From: DAHUYF01 sp035623985
GTDB taxonomy: Bacteria; Pseudomonadota; Alphaproteobacteria; ATCC43930; CGMCC-115725
Length of the DNA stretch: 64,000 nucleotides
Assembly: GCA_035623985.1 (NCBI GenBank)
Contig: DASPSJ010000109.1
Coordinates: 15,166-79,165 of the forward strand
Reading direction: 5' to 3'
In this document: positions 51,942 to 59,741 of the stretch, piece by piece
How positions within the stretch are numbered: position 1 is the stretch's first letter
How the letters are laid out: each line of letters opens with the position of its first letter
Notes under the pieces: generated by a model
What the model saw: only the letters and a program-made list of their open reading frames with translations
The model's database searches: none
Told to the model about the DNA's origin: nothing
Made by a program: the position numbers and the translations under genes

Positions 51942-52460
51942 ATGAGCGGATCTTCGAGCGGTCTCCACCGCGCCATGCTCGGCGCGTTGATCGCGCTGCC
52001 GGCGCTACTCGCCGAGGCCTGGCCGGCGGCGGGAGCGGATGCGCCCTCGGCCGAGGCGATGCGCGGCGAAGTGGCGCGCGGCATCGCGGCGGCGGAGCGC
52101 TGTGCGCCGCAGGTGTGGAGCACCGAGGATTATGCGAGCTGCATCGACGGCCTCATCGGCACCGCTGCGACCGAAGACGCGGCCGCGGCGCCTTTCCAGC
52201 TCGGCGTCTATTGCACCGCCTTCCGCACCTCGGCGCTCGCCTATCGCGACTGGAGCCGCAAGCCGGCGAGCGGTCCCGCCGCCGGTGCCGATGGCGGCCT
52301 CCTGCGCGAGAATACCCTCGACCATTATGATAGCTGCGTCTTCCAGGCGCAGCGGGCCAAGCTGGAAGCGCATCGGATCTGCGCGGCGCTGGGGACGAAC
52401 TGCGCCGAATTCAACCAGATGCTCGATCGCTGGAAGGCCACCACCCGCGCCGACGAATAG
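51942..52460 (+). CDS. Hypothetical secreted cysteine-containing protein
   Basis: A 172-aa protein with a Sec-type signal (MLGALIALPALLAEAWPAAGA, cleavage near residue 32) and a mature part with six or so cysteines in a regular pattern (AERCAPQVW, YASCIDGL, GVYCTAF, YDSCVFQA, HRICAALG, TNCAEF), which suggests disulfides or a haem-free periplasmic fold. It is not recognised as a named family. AAGGACG lies upstream of the ATG. Confidence 0.75.
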   Translation: MSGSSSGLHRAMLGALIALPALLAEAWPAAGADAPSAEAMRGEVARGIAAAERCAPQVWSTEDYASCIDGLIGTAATEDAAAAPFQLGVYCTAFRTSALAYRDWSRKPASGPAAGADGGLLRENTLDHYDSCVFQAQRAKLEAHRICAALGTNCAEFNQMLDRWKATTRADE

Positions 52461-52474
52461 GCCGGGGGGAAGGC

Positions 52475-53299
52475 TCAGCCCGCCAGCTCGGCCAGCGCGC
52501 AGGCGAGCGCCGCGCCGGGTCTGGCGAGCTGCTCGAGCGCAGCGTAATGGTGGCAGCCCGGCAGCTCCTGAAAAGCGCCGGGCAGGCCGCGGCGGCGCCA
52601 GGCCTCGGCATAGTCGCGCGATTGCCGGCGCAGCTCCGGCAGCTCGTCGGCGCCCACGGCGACGATCAGCCGCCCGGCGCGGCCGGGCAATTCCAGCAGC
52701 GGGCTGTTGCGCCGCGCCTCGTCGGGGTCGAGGCCGAGCTTGTCGTTGAGATAGCAGAGGCGGATCGGCTCGAGGTCGTAGATGCCGCTGATGGCGATGC
52801 CGCCGCGGATCGCCGTCTCGCCCATGACCAGGGCGGTGAGATGGCCGCCCGCCGACCAGCCGGCGGCGAAGAGCCGGTCCGGGTCGGCGCCCCAATCGCC
52901 GAGATGGGCGCCGAGCCAGGAAGCGGCGGCGCGCGCTTCGGCGGCGATCGCGTCCATCCGCGCCGCGGGCGCAAGCGTATAGCCGGCGACGGCGACATTG
53001 ATGCCGCCGGCGAGCGGTCCTTCGGCGATGAAGGAGAAGCCTTCCTTGGCATTGCGCTGCCAATAGCCGCCATGGAAGAAGAGCAGCGTCGGCGCGCGGC
53101 GGCGGCCGGCGGGAAAGAAATCGAGCCTGGCGGCGGGCGCGGCGGCGTAAGGGACGTCGCGCGGGCCGGCGATCCGCGCGCGCAGCGCCGCGCTGCGCCG
53201 TTGCCAATCGGCGAGGATGCCGGCGCTGCCGGCGACGGCGGCCGAGTTGTCGTAGCCGGCATCGAGCGCCGTGCGATCCATGCCGCGGTAAAGGGTCAT
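52475..53299 (-). CDS. Alpha/beta hydrolase, kynurenine-formamidase-like
   Basis: A 274-aa alpha/beta hydrolase of the BD-FAE/arylformamidase group. LLFFHGGYWQRN gives the oxyanion HGGYW, the nucleophile is in AAGWSAGGHLT, the acid is near VGADELPE, and the base His is in LPGCHHYAALE. Relatives hydrolyse N-formylkynurenine or esters. No kyn genes adjoin, so the substrate is open. Convergent with the preceding gene. Confidence 0.85.
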   Translation of the reverse strand: MTLYRGMDRTALDAGYDNSAAVAGSAGILADWQRRSAALRARIAGPRDVPYAAAPAARLDFFPAGRRRAPTLLFFHGGYWQRNAKEGFSFIAEGPLAGGINVAVAGYTLAPAARMDAIAAEARAAASWLGAHLGDWGADPDRLFAAGWSAGGHLTALVMGETAIRGGIAISGIYDLEPIRLCYLNDKLGLDPDEARRNSPLLELPGRAGRLIVAVGADELPELRRQSRDYAEAWRRRGLPGAFQELPGCHHYAALEQLARPGAALACALAELAG

Positions 53300-53491
53300 G
53301 ATGCATCCTGCGCCCCTGCCGCCCGCCCAGGGAAGGCCGAAAATCCGCGCTTATCCGAGACGACAACAGACTATGGCATGTGATATAGTTCAGTGTGCCG
53401 GCGATATCCGCCCTGCGCCGAAGGGGCCATCGGCCCCCGCCACCGTCGCGGCGGGCGGAGCGTCGGGACATCGCAGGGGGCGAACCTTCCC

Positions 53492-54277
53492 ATGTTGTCC
53501 TTCTACGTCGCCGAATTCCTGGAGAGCGCGGCCGATTGGTTCGCTTTCGCGTTCCTGGTGTATTTCGTCATGGCCGCCGCGGCCTATCGCATCTTATGGG
53601 AGGATCCCGCCGGACGCTTCCGCCACAAGATGATCCAGCCGGACGCCCGCCAGCGCGCCGATCCCTTCCGCGAGCTGTGCCTCTCCGTCCCGTCGCTCGT
53701 GATGCTCGCCGCCATGCTGGGCGGCATCCGCGTCCTGACCGATTTCGGCTGGACCAGGGTCTATGCTTCCATCGGCGACTGGGGCTTCGGGTATTTCCTC
53801 TTCAGCGTCGTCGTCATCGCCGTCGTCCACGACAGCTACTATTACTTCGCCCACCGCGCCATGCATTCGAAGCTGCTGTTCCGGCACGTCCACCGGGTGC
53901 ATCACGCCTTCACCAATCCGACGCCCTTCGCCTCCTACGCCTTCCACCCTTTCGAGACCGTGATCGAGCTGGCCATCATCGGCGCGCTTCTCCTGGTGAT
54001 GCCCCTCCACATGCTGGCCATCGCGACCTATTACGTCATTTTCACGGCGCTCAACGTCGTGAGCCATCTCGGCTTCGAGCTTTATCCCGCCTGGGTTTCG
54101 CGCTGGTTCATCACCAGCGCCCACCACAATCTGCACCACACCCGGTTCGTCGGCCATTACATGCTGCTGTTCAACATCTGGGATCGGGCGCTGGGCACCA
54201 ACTATCCCGACTATCACGCGATTTGCGAAAGGCTGGCCATGACGCGGCGGCAGGACCGGCCGCGCGCCGCCGAGTGA
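53492..54277 (+). CDS. Sterol desaturase/fatty acid hydroxylase family protein
   Basis: A 261-aa integral membrane di-iron enzyme of the fatty acid hydroxylase superfamily. Histidine boxes: HDSYYYFAHRAMH (HX3-4H), RHVHRVHH, SHLGFE and SAHHNLHHTR. Members include ERG3, alkylglycerol monooxygenase-like and bacterial carotenoid or hopanoid hydroxylases. The ATG at 53492 was chosen as it directly precedes the first hydrophobic segment; upstream sequence is basic and non-homologous. Confidence 0.88.
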   Translation: MLSFYVAEFLESAADWFAFAFLVYFVMAAAAYRILWEDPAGRFRHKMIQPDARQRADPFRELCLSVPSLVMLAAMLGGIRVLTDFGWTRVYASIGDWGFGYFLFSVVVIAVVHDSYYYFAHRAMHSKLLFRHVHRVHHAFTNPTPFASYAFHPFETVIELAIIGALLLVMPLHMLAIATYYVIFTALNVVSHLGFELYPAWVSRWFITSAHHNLHHTRFVGHYMLLFNIWDRALGTNYPDYHAICERLAMTRRQDRPRAAE

Positions 54278-54287
54278 CGGCGGCGGA

Positions 54288-55130
54288 TCAAGCGATCCGC
54301 CGCGCCTCGAAACGGCGCGGCGGCGCCACCAATGCCTCCTGCGCCGCGACGATCGCGAGCTCCGCCTCGCCCGACCGCGCCGTGGCCTCGATCACGGCAT
54401 AGACCGAGGCGGCGGTGGCGGCGAGCGCTTGCGCCGTGCCGCGCCGGCGCAGGATCTGGGCGAGGAATATCGCCGCGGCGAGGTCGCCGGCGCCGTCGGC
54501 GAGGATCGGCAGGCGCGGCGTCGTCACCGCAAAAGCGCCGTCATCGCCGAGCGCCAGCAGGACGATCTCGCCGGCGGCGGCGGGAAGGCTCGTCGCCAGC
54601 ACCCGGCGCGGACCGCGCGCGCGCAAGCCCGACGCCGCTTCGAGCGCGTCGGCGACGGTCTCGACCTTGCGCCCGGCGAGCAGCGCCAGCTCGAAGCGGT
54701 TGGGGGTGAGGACGTCGGCGGCGGCAAGCGCGCGGTCGCGGAAGAACTCGGCGATGCCCGGCCGCACGAAGCTGCCGGCGCGATCGTCGCCGATGACGGG
54801 ATCGCAGCAATAAAGCGCCGCGGGATTTGCCGCCTTCACCGCCGCGACCGCGTCGAGCACCGCGTCCCCCAGCGCGCGCTCGCCGAGATAGCCCGACAGC
54901 ACCGCCTCGCAGCGCGCGAAGCCGCCGCGCTCGCCGATGCCGGCGATCACCGCGGCGACGGTCGCCGCATCCCACGCCTTGCCGCGCCAGGCGCCGTAGC
55001 CGGTGTGGTTGGAGAACTGCACCGTATCCACCGGCCAGACCTCGAAGCCCAGGCGCTGCAACGGAAAGACCGCGGCGGAGTTGCCGACATGGCCATAGGC
55101 GACGGCGGATTGGATCGAGAGGATCGCCAC
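54288..55130 (-). CDS. pdxY: Pyridoxal kinase PdxY
   Basis: A 280-aa ribokinase-fold kinase that phosphorylates pyridoxal for PLP salvage. SIQSAVAYGHVGNSAAVFPLQR and DTVQFSNHTGYG are substrate-binding motifs, YCCDPVIGD is the central strand, and the anion hole/catalytic Asp is in LADGAGDLAAA. Length and motifs match PdxY. The stop is 11 bases from the convergent hydroxylase gene. Confidence 0.92.
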   Translation of the reverse strand: MAILSIQSAVAYGHVGNSAAVFPLQRLGFEVWPVDTVQFSNHTGYGAWRGKAWDAATVAAVIAGIGERGGFARCEAVLSGYLGERALGDAVLDAVAAVKAANPAALYCCDPVIGDDRAGSFVRPGIAEFFRDRALAAADVLTPNRFELALLAGRKVETVADALEAASGLRARGPRRVLATSLPAAAGEIVLLALGDDGAFAVTTPRLPILADGAGDLAAAIFLAQILRRRGTAQALAATAASVYAVIEATARSGEAELAIVAAQEALVAPPRRFEARRIA

Positions 55131-55137
55131 GCGCCGC

Positions 55138-56034
55138 TCAGCCGAGCATCGCCAGCGCCTGCGGCATGAAGAGCGGCGCCCATTCCTGGACGAAATGCCC
55201 GGCCTCGGCGACCTCGATCGGCGGCGGGCAATTGCGGATGACCGACGCCAGCGCGCGCATCGCCGGCGGCCCGAGCACGGGATCGGTCATGCCGATGACC
55301 ATGCAGCTCCGCCCCGACCATTGATGCCGCCACCAGTCGCGCGCGCGCCGCGACAGCGCCGCGCCGCCGTCGTCGGGACGGGCGGGCACGAGCTGCGGGA
55401 AGCGCCGCGGCCCCGCCTTGTAGCGCTGATCCGGGAAAGGCGCGATATAGGCCGCCACTTCCTCGGGCCGGAGCATCGGGCAGGAGCGCGCCATCAGCCT
55501 GTCCACCGGGATGTCGGGATTGGCGGCAACCCAAGCGACCCAGGCGACGAAGCCTTCGCTGAGCGGCCCGTCGCCGGTGCCGAGCGCGGTGTTCATCACC
55601 AGGAGGCCGGTAAAGCGCTCGGCCATGTCGAGCGGCAAGGTGAGGCCGAGGAGCCCGCCCCAATCCTGGCAGACGAGGGTGATGTCGCGGAGATCGAGCC
55701 GCTCGATGAAAGCGAGGAGGGCGCCGCGGTGGAAGTCGAAGGTGTAGACCGCCTCCTCGACCGGCTTGTCGGAGCGTCCGAAGCCGAAGTAGTCCGGCGC
55801 CACGGCGCGGTGGCCGGCGGCGGCGAGGAAGGGAATGACCTTGCGGTAGAGATAGCTCCAGCTCGGCTCGCCGTGGAGGCAGAGGAAGGTCCGCCCGGCG
55901 TCGCGCGGGCCCTCGTCGAGATAATGCAGCCGCAAGCCGGCATAGCCTTCGAGATCCGCGCAATAATGCGGCGCGAAGGGAAAGCCGGGCAGGCCGGCAA
56001 AACGCTCGTCAGGGGTGCGCAATGCTTCGATCAT
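55138..56034 (-). CDS. Haloalkane dehalogenase-like alpha/beta hydrolase
   Basis: A 298-aa alpha/beta hydrolase. CLHGEPSWSYLYR is the HGEPSW oxyanion/halide motif of haloalkane dehalogenases; the nucleophile is Asp in LVCQDWGGLLG and the base His in EAGHFVQEW. The DhmA-like architecture supports dehalogenase or epoxide-hydrolase type chemistry with an Asp nucleophile. The start at 56034 is chosen over 56058 because GGAGG lies 8 bases upstream. The gene is followed closely by pdxY. Confidence 0.88.
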   Translation of the reverse strand: MIEALRTPDERFAGLPGFPFAPHYCADLEGYAGLRLHYLDEGPRDAGRTFLCLHGEPSWSYLYRKVIPFLAAAGHRAVAPDYFGFGRSDKPVEEAVYTFDFHRGALLAFIERLDLRDITLVCQDWGGLLGLTLPLDMAERFTGLLVMNTALGTGDGPLSEGFVAWVAWVAANPDIPVDRLMARSCPMLRPEEVAAYIAPFPDQRYKAGPRRFPQLVPARPDDGGAALSRRARDWWRHQWSGRSCMVIGMTDPVLGPPAMRALASVIRNCPPPIEVAEAGHFVQEWAPLFMPQALAMLG

Positions 56035-56121
56035 GGATTTTTCCTCCCGCGCCATCATGACGGCGCGCGCGGCTTCTGGCTATAGTGGCGGCTTCGCTTC
56101 AGACGGAACGGAGTCCCCGCC

Positions 56122-57009
56122 ATGGCCGTCACGCCGCGCCCGCGCCGCAGCGCCCTCTATATGCCCGGCGCCAATACCCGCGCGCTCGAGAAGGCGCGCG
56201 GGCTGCCGGCCGACGTGCTGATTCTCGATCTCGAGGATGCGGTGGCGCCCGACGCCAAGGCGCAAGCGCGCGCCAATGTCGCCGCCGCGCTCGCCCAAGG
56301 CGGCTACGGCAAGCGCGAGCTGGTGCTGCGGGTGAACGGCCTCGCCACGCCCTGGGGCCATGCCGATCTCACGGCGGCGGCGGCGATGGCGCTCGACGCG
56401 GTGCTGCTGCCCAAGGTCGAAAGCGCCGACGCCGTGCGCCAGGCCGAGGCGGTGCTCGCCGCCGCCGGCGCGCCGGCGCATCTGGCGCTGTGGTGCATGA
56501 TGGAGACGCCGCTCGGCATGCTGCATGCCGCGGCGATCGCCGCCGCGAGCCCGCGCGTCGCCTGCCTGGTGATGGGCACCTCCGACCTCGCCAAGGATCT
56601 GCACGCCCGCCACACGCGCGACCGGCTGCCGATGCTGACCTCGCTCGGCCTTTGCCTCTTGGCGGCGCGCGCCTATGGGCTCGCCATCCTCGACGGCGTC
56701 CATCTCGATCTCGCCGACGACGAGGGCTTCGCCGCATCCTGCGCGCAAGGCCGCGATCTCGGCTTCGACGGCAAGACGCTGATCCATCCCAAGACGCTCG
56801 CCGCCGCCAACGCCGCCTTCGCGCCGGCGCCGGAGGAAGTCGCGTGGTCGCGCCGCATCATCGCCGCCCATGCCGAGGCGGAAGCCGCGGGCAAGGGCGT
56901 GGTGCTGGTCGATGGCAGGCTCATCGAGAATTTGCACGTCGACGGCGCGCGGCGCACCGTGGCGCTCGCCGAGCAGATCGCGGCGATGGAACCGGCGGCG
57001 GGAGCATGA
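56122..57009 (+). CDS. HpcH/HpaI-family lyase (CitE/malyl-CoA lyase-like)
   Basis: A 295-aa Mg-dependent CoA-ester lyase or thioesterase. RRSALYMPGANTRALEKA and DVLILDLEDAVAP are the N-terminal CitE/Mcl motifs, LPKVESADAV and WCMMETPLGML supply metal-binding residues, and DGKTLIHP is the C-terminal motif. Paired with the MaoC hydratase it fits the beta-methylmalyl-CoA lyase step (to glyoxylate and propionyl-CoA) of the ethylmalonyl-CoA pathway, although the length is closer to CitE-like proteins than to Mcl1 (about 320). Confidence 0.88.
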   Translation: MAVTPRPRRSALYMPGANTRALEKARGLPADVLILDLEDAVAPDAKAQARANVAAALAQGGYGKRELVLRVNGLATPWGHADLTAAAAMALDAVLLPKVESADAVRQAEAVLAAAGAPAHLALWCMMETPLGMLHAAAIAAASPRVACLVMGTSDLAKDLHARHTRDRLPMLTSLGLCLLAARAYGLAILDGVHLDLADDEGFAASCAQGRDLGFDGKTLIHPKTLAAANAAFAPAPEEVAWSRRIIAAHAEAEAAGKGVVLVDGRLIENLHVDGARRTVALAEQIAAMEPAAGA

Positions 57010-57016
57010 GAGGGCG

Positions 57017-58066
57017 ATGACAGGAAAGACCGATCCTGGCCGTTTCTTCGAGGATTTCCGCCTCGGCGAGAGCCTCGCGCATGCGACGCCGCGGACGGTG
57101 AGCGAAGCGGATGCCGCGCTCTATCTCGCGCTCACCGGCACGCGCTTTGCCGTGAATTCCGCCGATCCCTTCGCGCGCGCCATCGGCTATGCGCGGGCGC
57201 CGCTCGACGATTTCCTCGCCTTCCACATCGTCTTCGGCAAGACCGTGCCGGACGTGTCGATCAACGCCGTGGCCAATCTCGGCTATGCCGCCGGCATTTT
57301 CGGCGCGCCGCTCTATCCCGGCGACACCGTCACCGCGCGCTCGGAGGTGGTGGGCTTGCGCGAGAACTCGAACCGCCAGACCGGCACGGTCTATGTGCGC
57401 TCGCGCGGCGTCAATCAGCGCGGCGAGAGCATCGTCGACTATATCCGCTGGGTGATGGTGAGAAAGCGCGATCCCACGGCGCCGGCGCCGGCGGCAAGCG
57501 TGCCGACGCTGCCCGAGGCGGTGGCGCCCGAGGCTTTGACGGTTCCCGAGGGTCTCGACCTCGCGCGCTATGACCGCGCGCTCGCCGGCGCGGCGCAGGG
57601 CTGGGACGATTATAAGGTGGGCGAGCGCATCGACCATGTCGACGGCGTGACCATCGAAGAGGCCGAGCACGCCATGGCGGCGCGGCTCTACCAGAACACC
57701 GCCAAGGTCCATTTCAACCGGCACAGCGAGGCGAAGGGCCGCTTCGGCCGCCGCCTGATCTATGGCGGCCACGTCATCAGCCTGGCGCGCGCGCTGTCCT
57801 TCAACGGCCTCGCCAACGCCTTCCGCATCGCCGCGCTCAATGGCGGGCGCCATGTCGGCCCGTGCTTTGCCGGCGACACGATCTATGCCTGGAGCGAAGT
57901 GCGCGACAAGGCGGCGATCGCGGGCCGCGGCGATCTCGGCGCGCTCCGGCTGCGCACGGTGGCCGCCAAGGACCACGCTTGCGCCGATTTTCCCGACCGC
58001 GCGGGCGAAGGCTATCACGAAGCGGTGGTGCTCGATCTCGATTACTGGGCGCTGATGCCGCGGTGA
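57017..58066 (+). CDS. MaoC-family hydratase, mesaconyl-CoA hydratase-like
   Basis: A 349-aa double-hotdog hydratase. The N-terminal hotdog contains FEDFRLGESLAHATPRTVSEAD and the second contains LYQNTAKVHFNRHSEAKGRF and LIYGGHVISLARALSFNGL, the mesaconyl-CoA hydratase (Mch) pattern. It hydrates mesaconyl-CoA to beta-methylmalyl-CoA, the substrate of the lyase encoded 7 bases upstream. The TGA lies inside a GC-rich hairpin. Confidence 0.88.
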   Translation: MTGKTDPGRFFEDFRLGESLAHATPRTVSEADAALYLALTGTRFAVNSADPFARAIGYARAPLDDFLAFHIVFGKTVPDVSINAVANLGYAAGIFGAPLYPGDTVTARSEVVGLRENSNRQTGTVYVRSRGVNQRGESIVDYIRWVMVRKRDPTAPAPAASVPTLPEAVAPEALTVPEGLDLARYDRALAGAAQGWDDYKVGERIDHVDGVTIEEAEHAMAARLYQNTAKVHFNRHSEAKGRFGRRLIYGGHVISLARALSFNGLANAFRIAALNGGRHVGPCFAGDTIYAWSEVRDKAAIAGRGDLGALRLRTVAAKDHACADFPDRAGEGYHEAVVLDLDYWALMPR

Positions 58067-58084
58067 ACGCGCAAAGCGCGTTCA
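58064..58084 (+). terminator. Hairpin overlapping the hydratase stop codon
   Basis: TGAACGCGC-AAA-GCGCGTTCA, a perfect 9-bp stem that includes the TGA. No T-tract follows, so it is an atypical terminator or an mRNA-stabilising structure. Confidence 0.45.
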
Positions 58085-58305
58085 TCCGCGGCGGCGGCAG
58101 CGATTGCGCAGCAATCGCGGGAGCCGCACGCCCGCAGGCAGTGATGACGCGCGCCGCGCCGTCGTCGGAGCTAGCCCGCACTGTGCGGGCTTTCGCGATT
58201 GCAAGCGCAATCGCTGGCGCCCGCGGGCGCCAGCGACGACGCTTTGCGTCGCGCCGGAAGCAGAGAGGCGCCAGAGCGCTCTTTCGAGCGCCGCTGACGC
58301 CTCTC
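58064..58305. repeat. Cluster of at least seven hairpins
   Basis: In order: the stop-codon stem at 58064-58084; GCGATTGC/GCAATCGC at 58100-58118; AGCCCGCA/TGCGGGCT at 58173-58191; GCGATTGC/GCAATCGC again at 58195-58214; a perfect 26-bp palindrome at 58211-58236 centred on CCGCGG; CGACGC/GCGTCG at 58237-58251; GAGAGGCG/CGCCTCTC at 58263-58305 enclosing GCGCTC/GAGCGC. The GCGATTGC stem occurs twice, which suggests repeat units and not chance GC content. REP/BIME-like elements or a structured RNA are possible. Confidence 0.75.
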
Positions 58306-58956
58306 GAGGAGCCGCTGCCGGCTCCCTGACTCGACGAGCGGATGGGCTTTCCCCACCGCTTGCAGCGTCCGGGCGGGACGCCGCCTTCTCCGGTGCCAGC
58401 CCGGTGAGGGGCCGGCGCGGCGCGTATCCCTCGCATCGCTCCGCCCACCAACCGCGAGCGCACCCCGCAGAATGCACTCCCGATCCGGCACCGCACGGTC
58501 GCCTGGGCAGGCAACCAGCGTTGCCCAGTGGCCGGGGCAGGCGCAAAGACACCCGCCTCGATGCGGCCCGCGCTGTTACGCGCCAGCCGCCATCACCCGG
58601 AGAAACCCGCCTTGCGGCGGGCTACGCGCGGAACCTCTCGCATCTCTCGCCATGAACCCACCGCCAGATGGACCCACGGCTCCCGATCAAGGGGTCGGCG
58701 CTCTCGCGAGCCATGACCAATGATCGCAGAATCCAGCTTCATCACAAGAAGTTTTCTTGCGTCAAATGAAAATTTCTGTGCACAAAATTTCAAGATTTTC
58801 ACAATTCGTCCTTGTCTCATCCCCAGGCTTTTCCACAAGCGGCAGGCTTGCGGCGCAGCGCGGGACTTTGGGCGGCGACGTTGACTCGGCCGGCGGGCGC
58901 GAGCTAGATGATGCCTGCGGCGTGCGCGCCGCGCCGCAGCGCAAGGCCCTCCCGCA
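58067..58956. other. 890-bp intergenic region with a palindrome cluster and the sdh promoter zone
   Basis: No gene is supported on either strand. 58064-58305 is packed with hairpins (separate entry). 58330-58720 is GC-rich with a few weaker inverted repeats: CTGGGCA...TGCCCAG near 58515-58535 and CCCGCC-TTGC-GGCGGG at 58606-58621. 58740-58850 is AT-rich and is the probable sdhCDAB promoter region. I looked for RNase P, tmRNA and 6S RNA landmarks and did not find convincing ones. Confidence 0.6.
58745..58759. promoter_or_regulatory. Inverted repeat in the sdh upstream region
   Basis: CAAGAA-GTT-TTCTTG, a perfect 6-bp inverted repeat in the AT-rich zone about 200 bases upstream of sdhC. It may be an operator; TTTTCCACAAG (DnaA-box-like) follows near 58830. 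Seen by eye only. Confidence 0.3.
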
Positions 58957-59343
58957 ATGACGCCCGCCGAACGGCCGCTTTCGCCTTTCCTGATCTACAA
59001 GCCGCAGCTTACCTCGGTGCTGTCCTTCAGCCACCGGGCGAGCGGCGTGGCGCTCAGCCTCGGCACGCTGCTGCTGGCGTGGTGGCTGATCGCCGCGGCG
59101 ACGAGCGACGACGCCTTTGCCGCGGTGCAATGGTTCCTCGGATCCTGGCTCGGCCTGCTGCTGCTCCTGGGCTGGTGCTTCGCCTTCTTCTTTCATCTTT
59201 GCAACGGCATCCGCCATCTCTTCTGGGACGCGGGCTTGGGCTTCGAGCTCGGCACCGCCCAGACCTCGGGCTGGACGGTGGTGGCGGCGAGCGGCGCGCT
59301 CGCCGTCGTCGCGTTTGCCGCCGGCCTCTGGGTCAGGGGCTAG
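58957..59343 (+). CDS. sdhC: Succinate dehydrogenase cytochrome b556 subunit SdhC
   Basis: A 128-aa membrane anchor of complex II. RPLSPFLIYKPQLTSVLSFSHRASGVAL is the SdhC signature, with Ser and Arg near the quinone site, and FFFHLCNGIRHLFWD contains the haem-ligand His. Three membrane helices. First gene of sdhCDAB. Confidence 0.94.
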   Translation: MTPAERPLSPFLIYKPQLTSVLSFSHRASGVALSLGTLLLAWWLIAAATSDDAFAAVQWFLGSWLGLLLLLGWCFAFFFHLCNGIRHLFWDAGLGFELGTAQTSGWTVVAASGALAVVAFAAGLWVRG

Positions 59344-59345
59344 CG

Positions 59346-59735
59346 GTGGCGGAGCCGCGCCTGCGCTCGCCGCTCGGCCGCGCCATCGGCCTGGGCTCGG
59401 CCAAGGAGGGAGTGGAGCATTGGTGGGCGCAGCGCGTCAGCGCCGTGGCGCTGATCCTGCTGGGCCTGTGGTTCGCGGCCTCGCTGATCGCGCTCGCCGG
59501 CGCCGACCGGGCCGCGGTCGTCGCCTGGCTGCACCATCCGCTCGCCGCCATCCTCGCCGTGCTGATGCTGATCGCGGCGTTCTACCATTCGGCGCTCGGC
59601 CTGCAGGTGGTGATCGAGGATTACGTCCATTCGGAATGGCGCAAGCTCTCGACGATGGTGGCGATGCGGCTCATATCCATGGCACTCGCCGTCGCCGGCA
59701 CCTTCGCCGTGCTGCGGATCGCCATCGGGGGCTGA
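59346..59735 (+). CDS. sdhD: Succinate dehydrogenase membrane anchor SdhD
   Basis: A 129-aa second membrane anchor. GVEHWWAQRVSAVALILLGLWF and AFYHSALGLQVVIEDYVH are the SdhD motifs (haem His and quinone-site Asp-Tyr). The start is a GTG at 59346, 2 bases after the sdhC stop; no ATG is available before the conserved region. Three membrane helices. Confidence 0.93.
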   Translation: MAEPRLRSPLGRAIGLGSAKEGVEHWWAQRVSAVALILLGLWFAASLIALAGADRAAVVAWLHHPLAAILAVLMLIAAFYHSALGLQVVIEDYVHSEWRKLSTMVAMRLISMALAVAGTFAVLRIAIGG

Positions 59736-59741
59736 GGCGCC

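Noticed and set aside
58320..58740. Possible RNase P, tmRNA or 6S RNA gene
   Set aside because: Hairpins are present, but I could not find the conserved RNase P, tmRNA or 6S core sequences on either strand.
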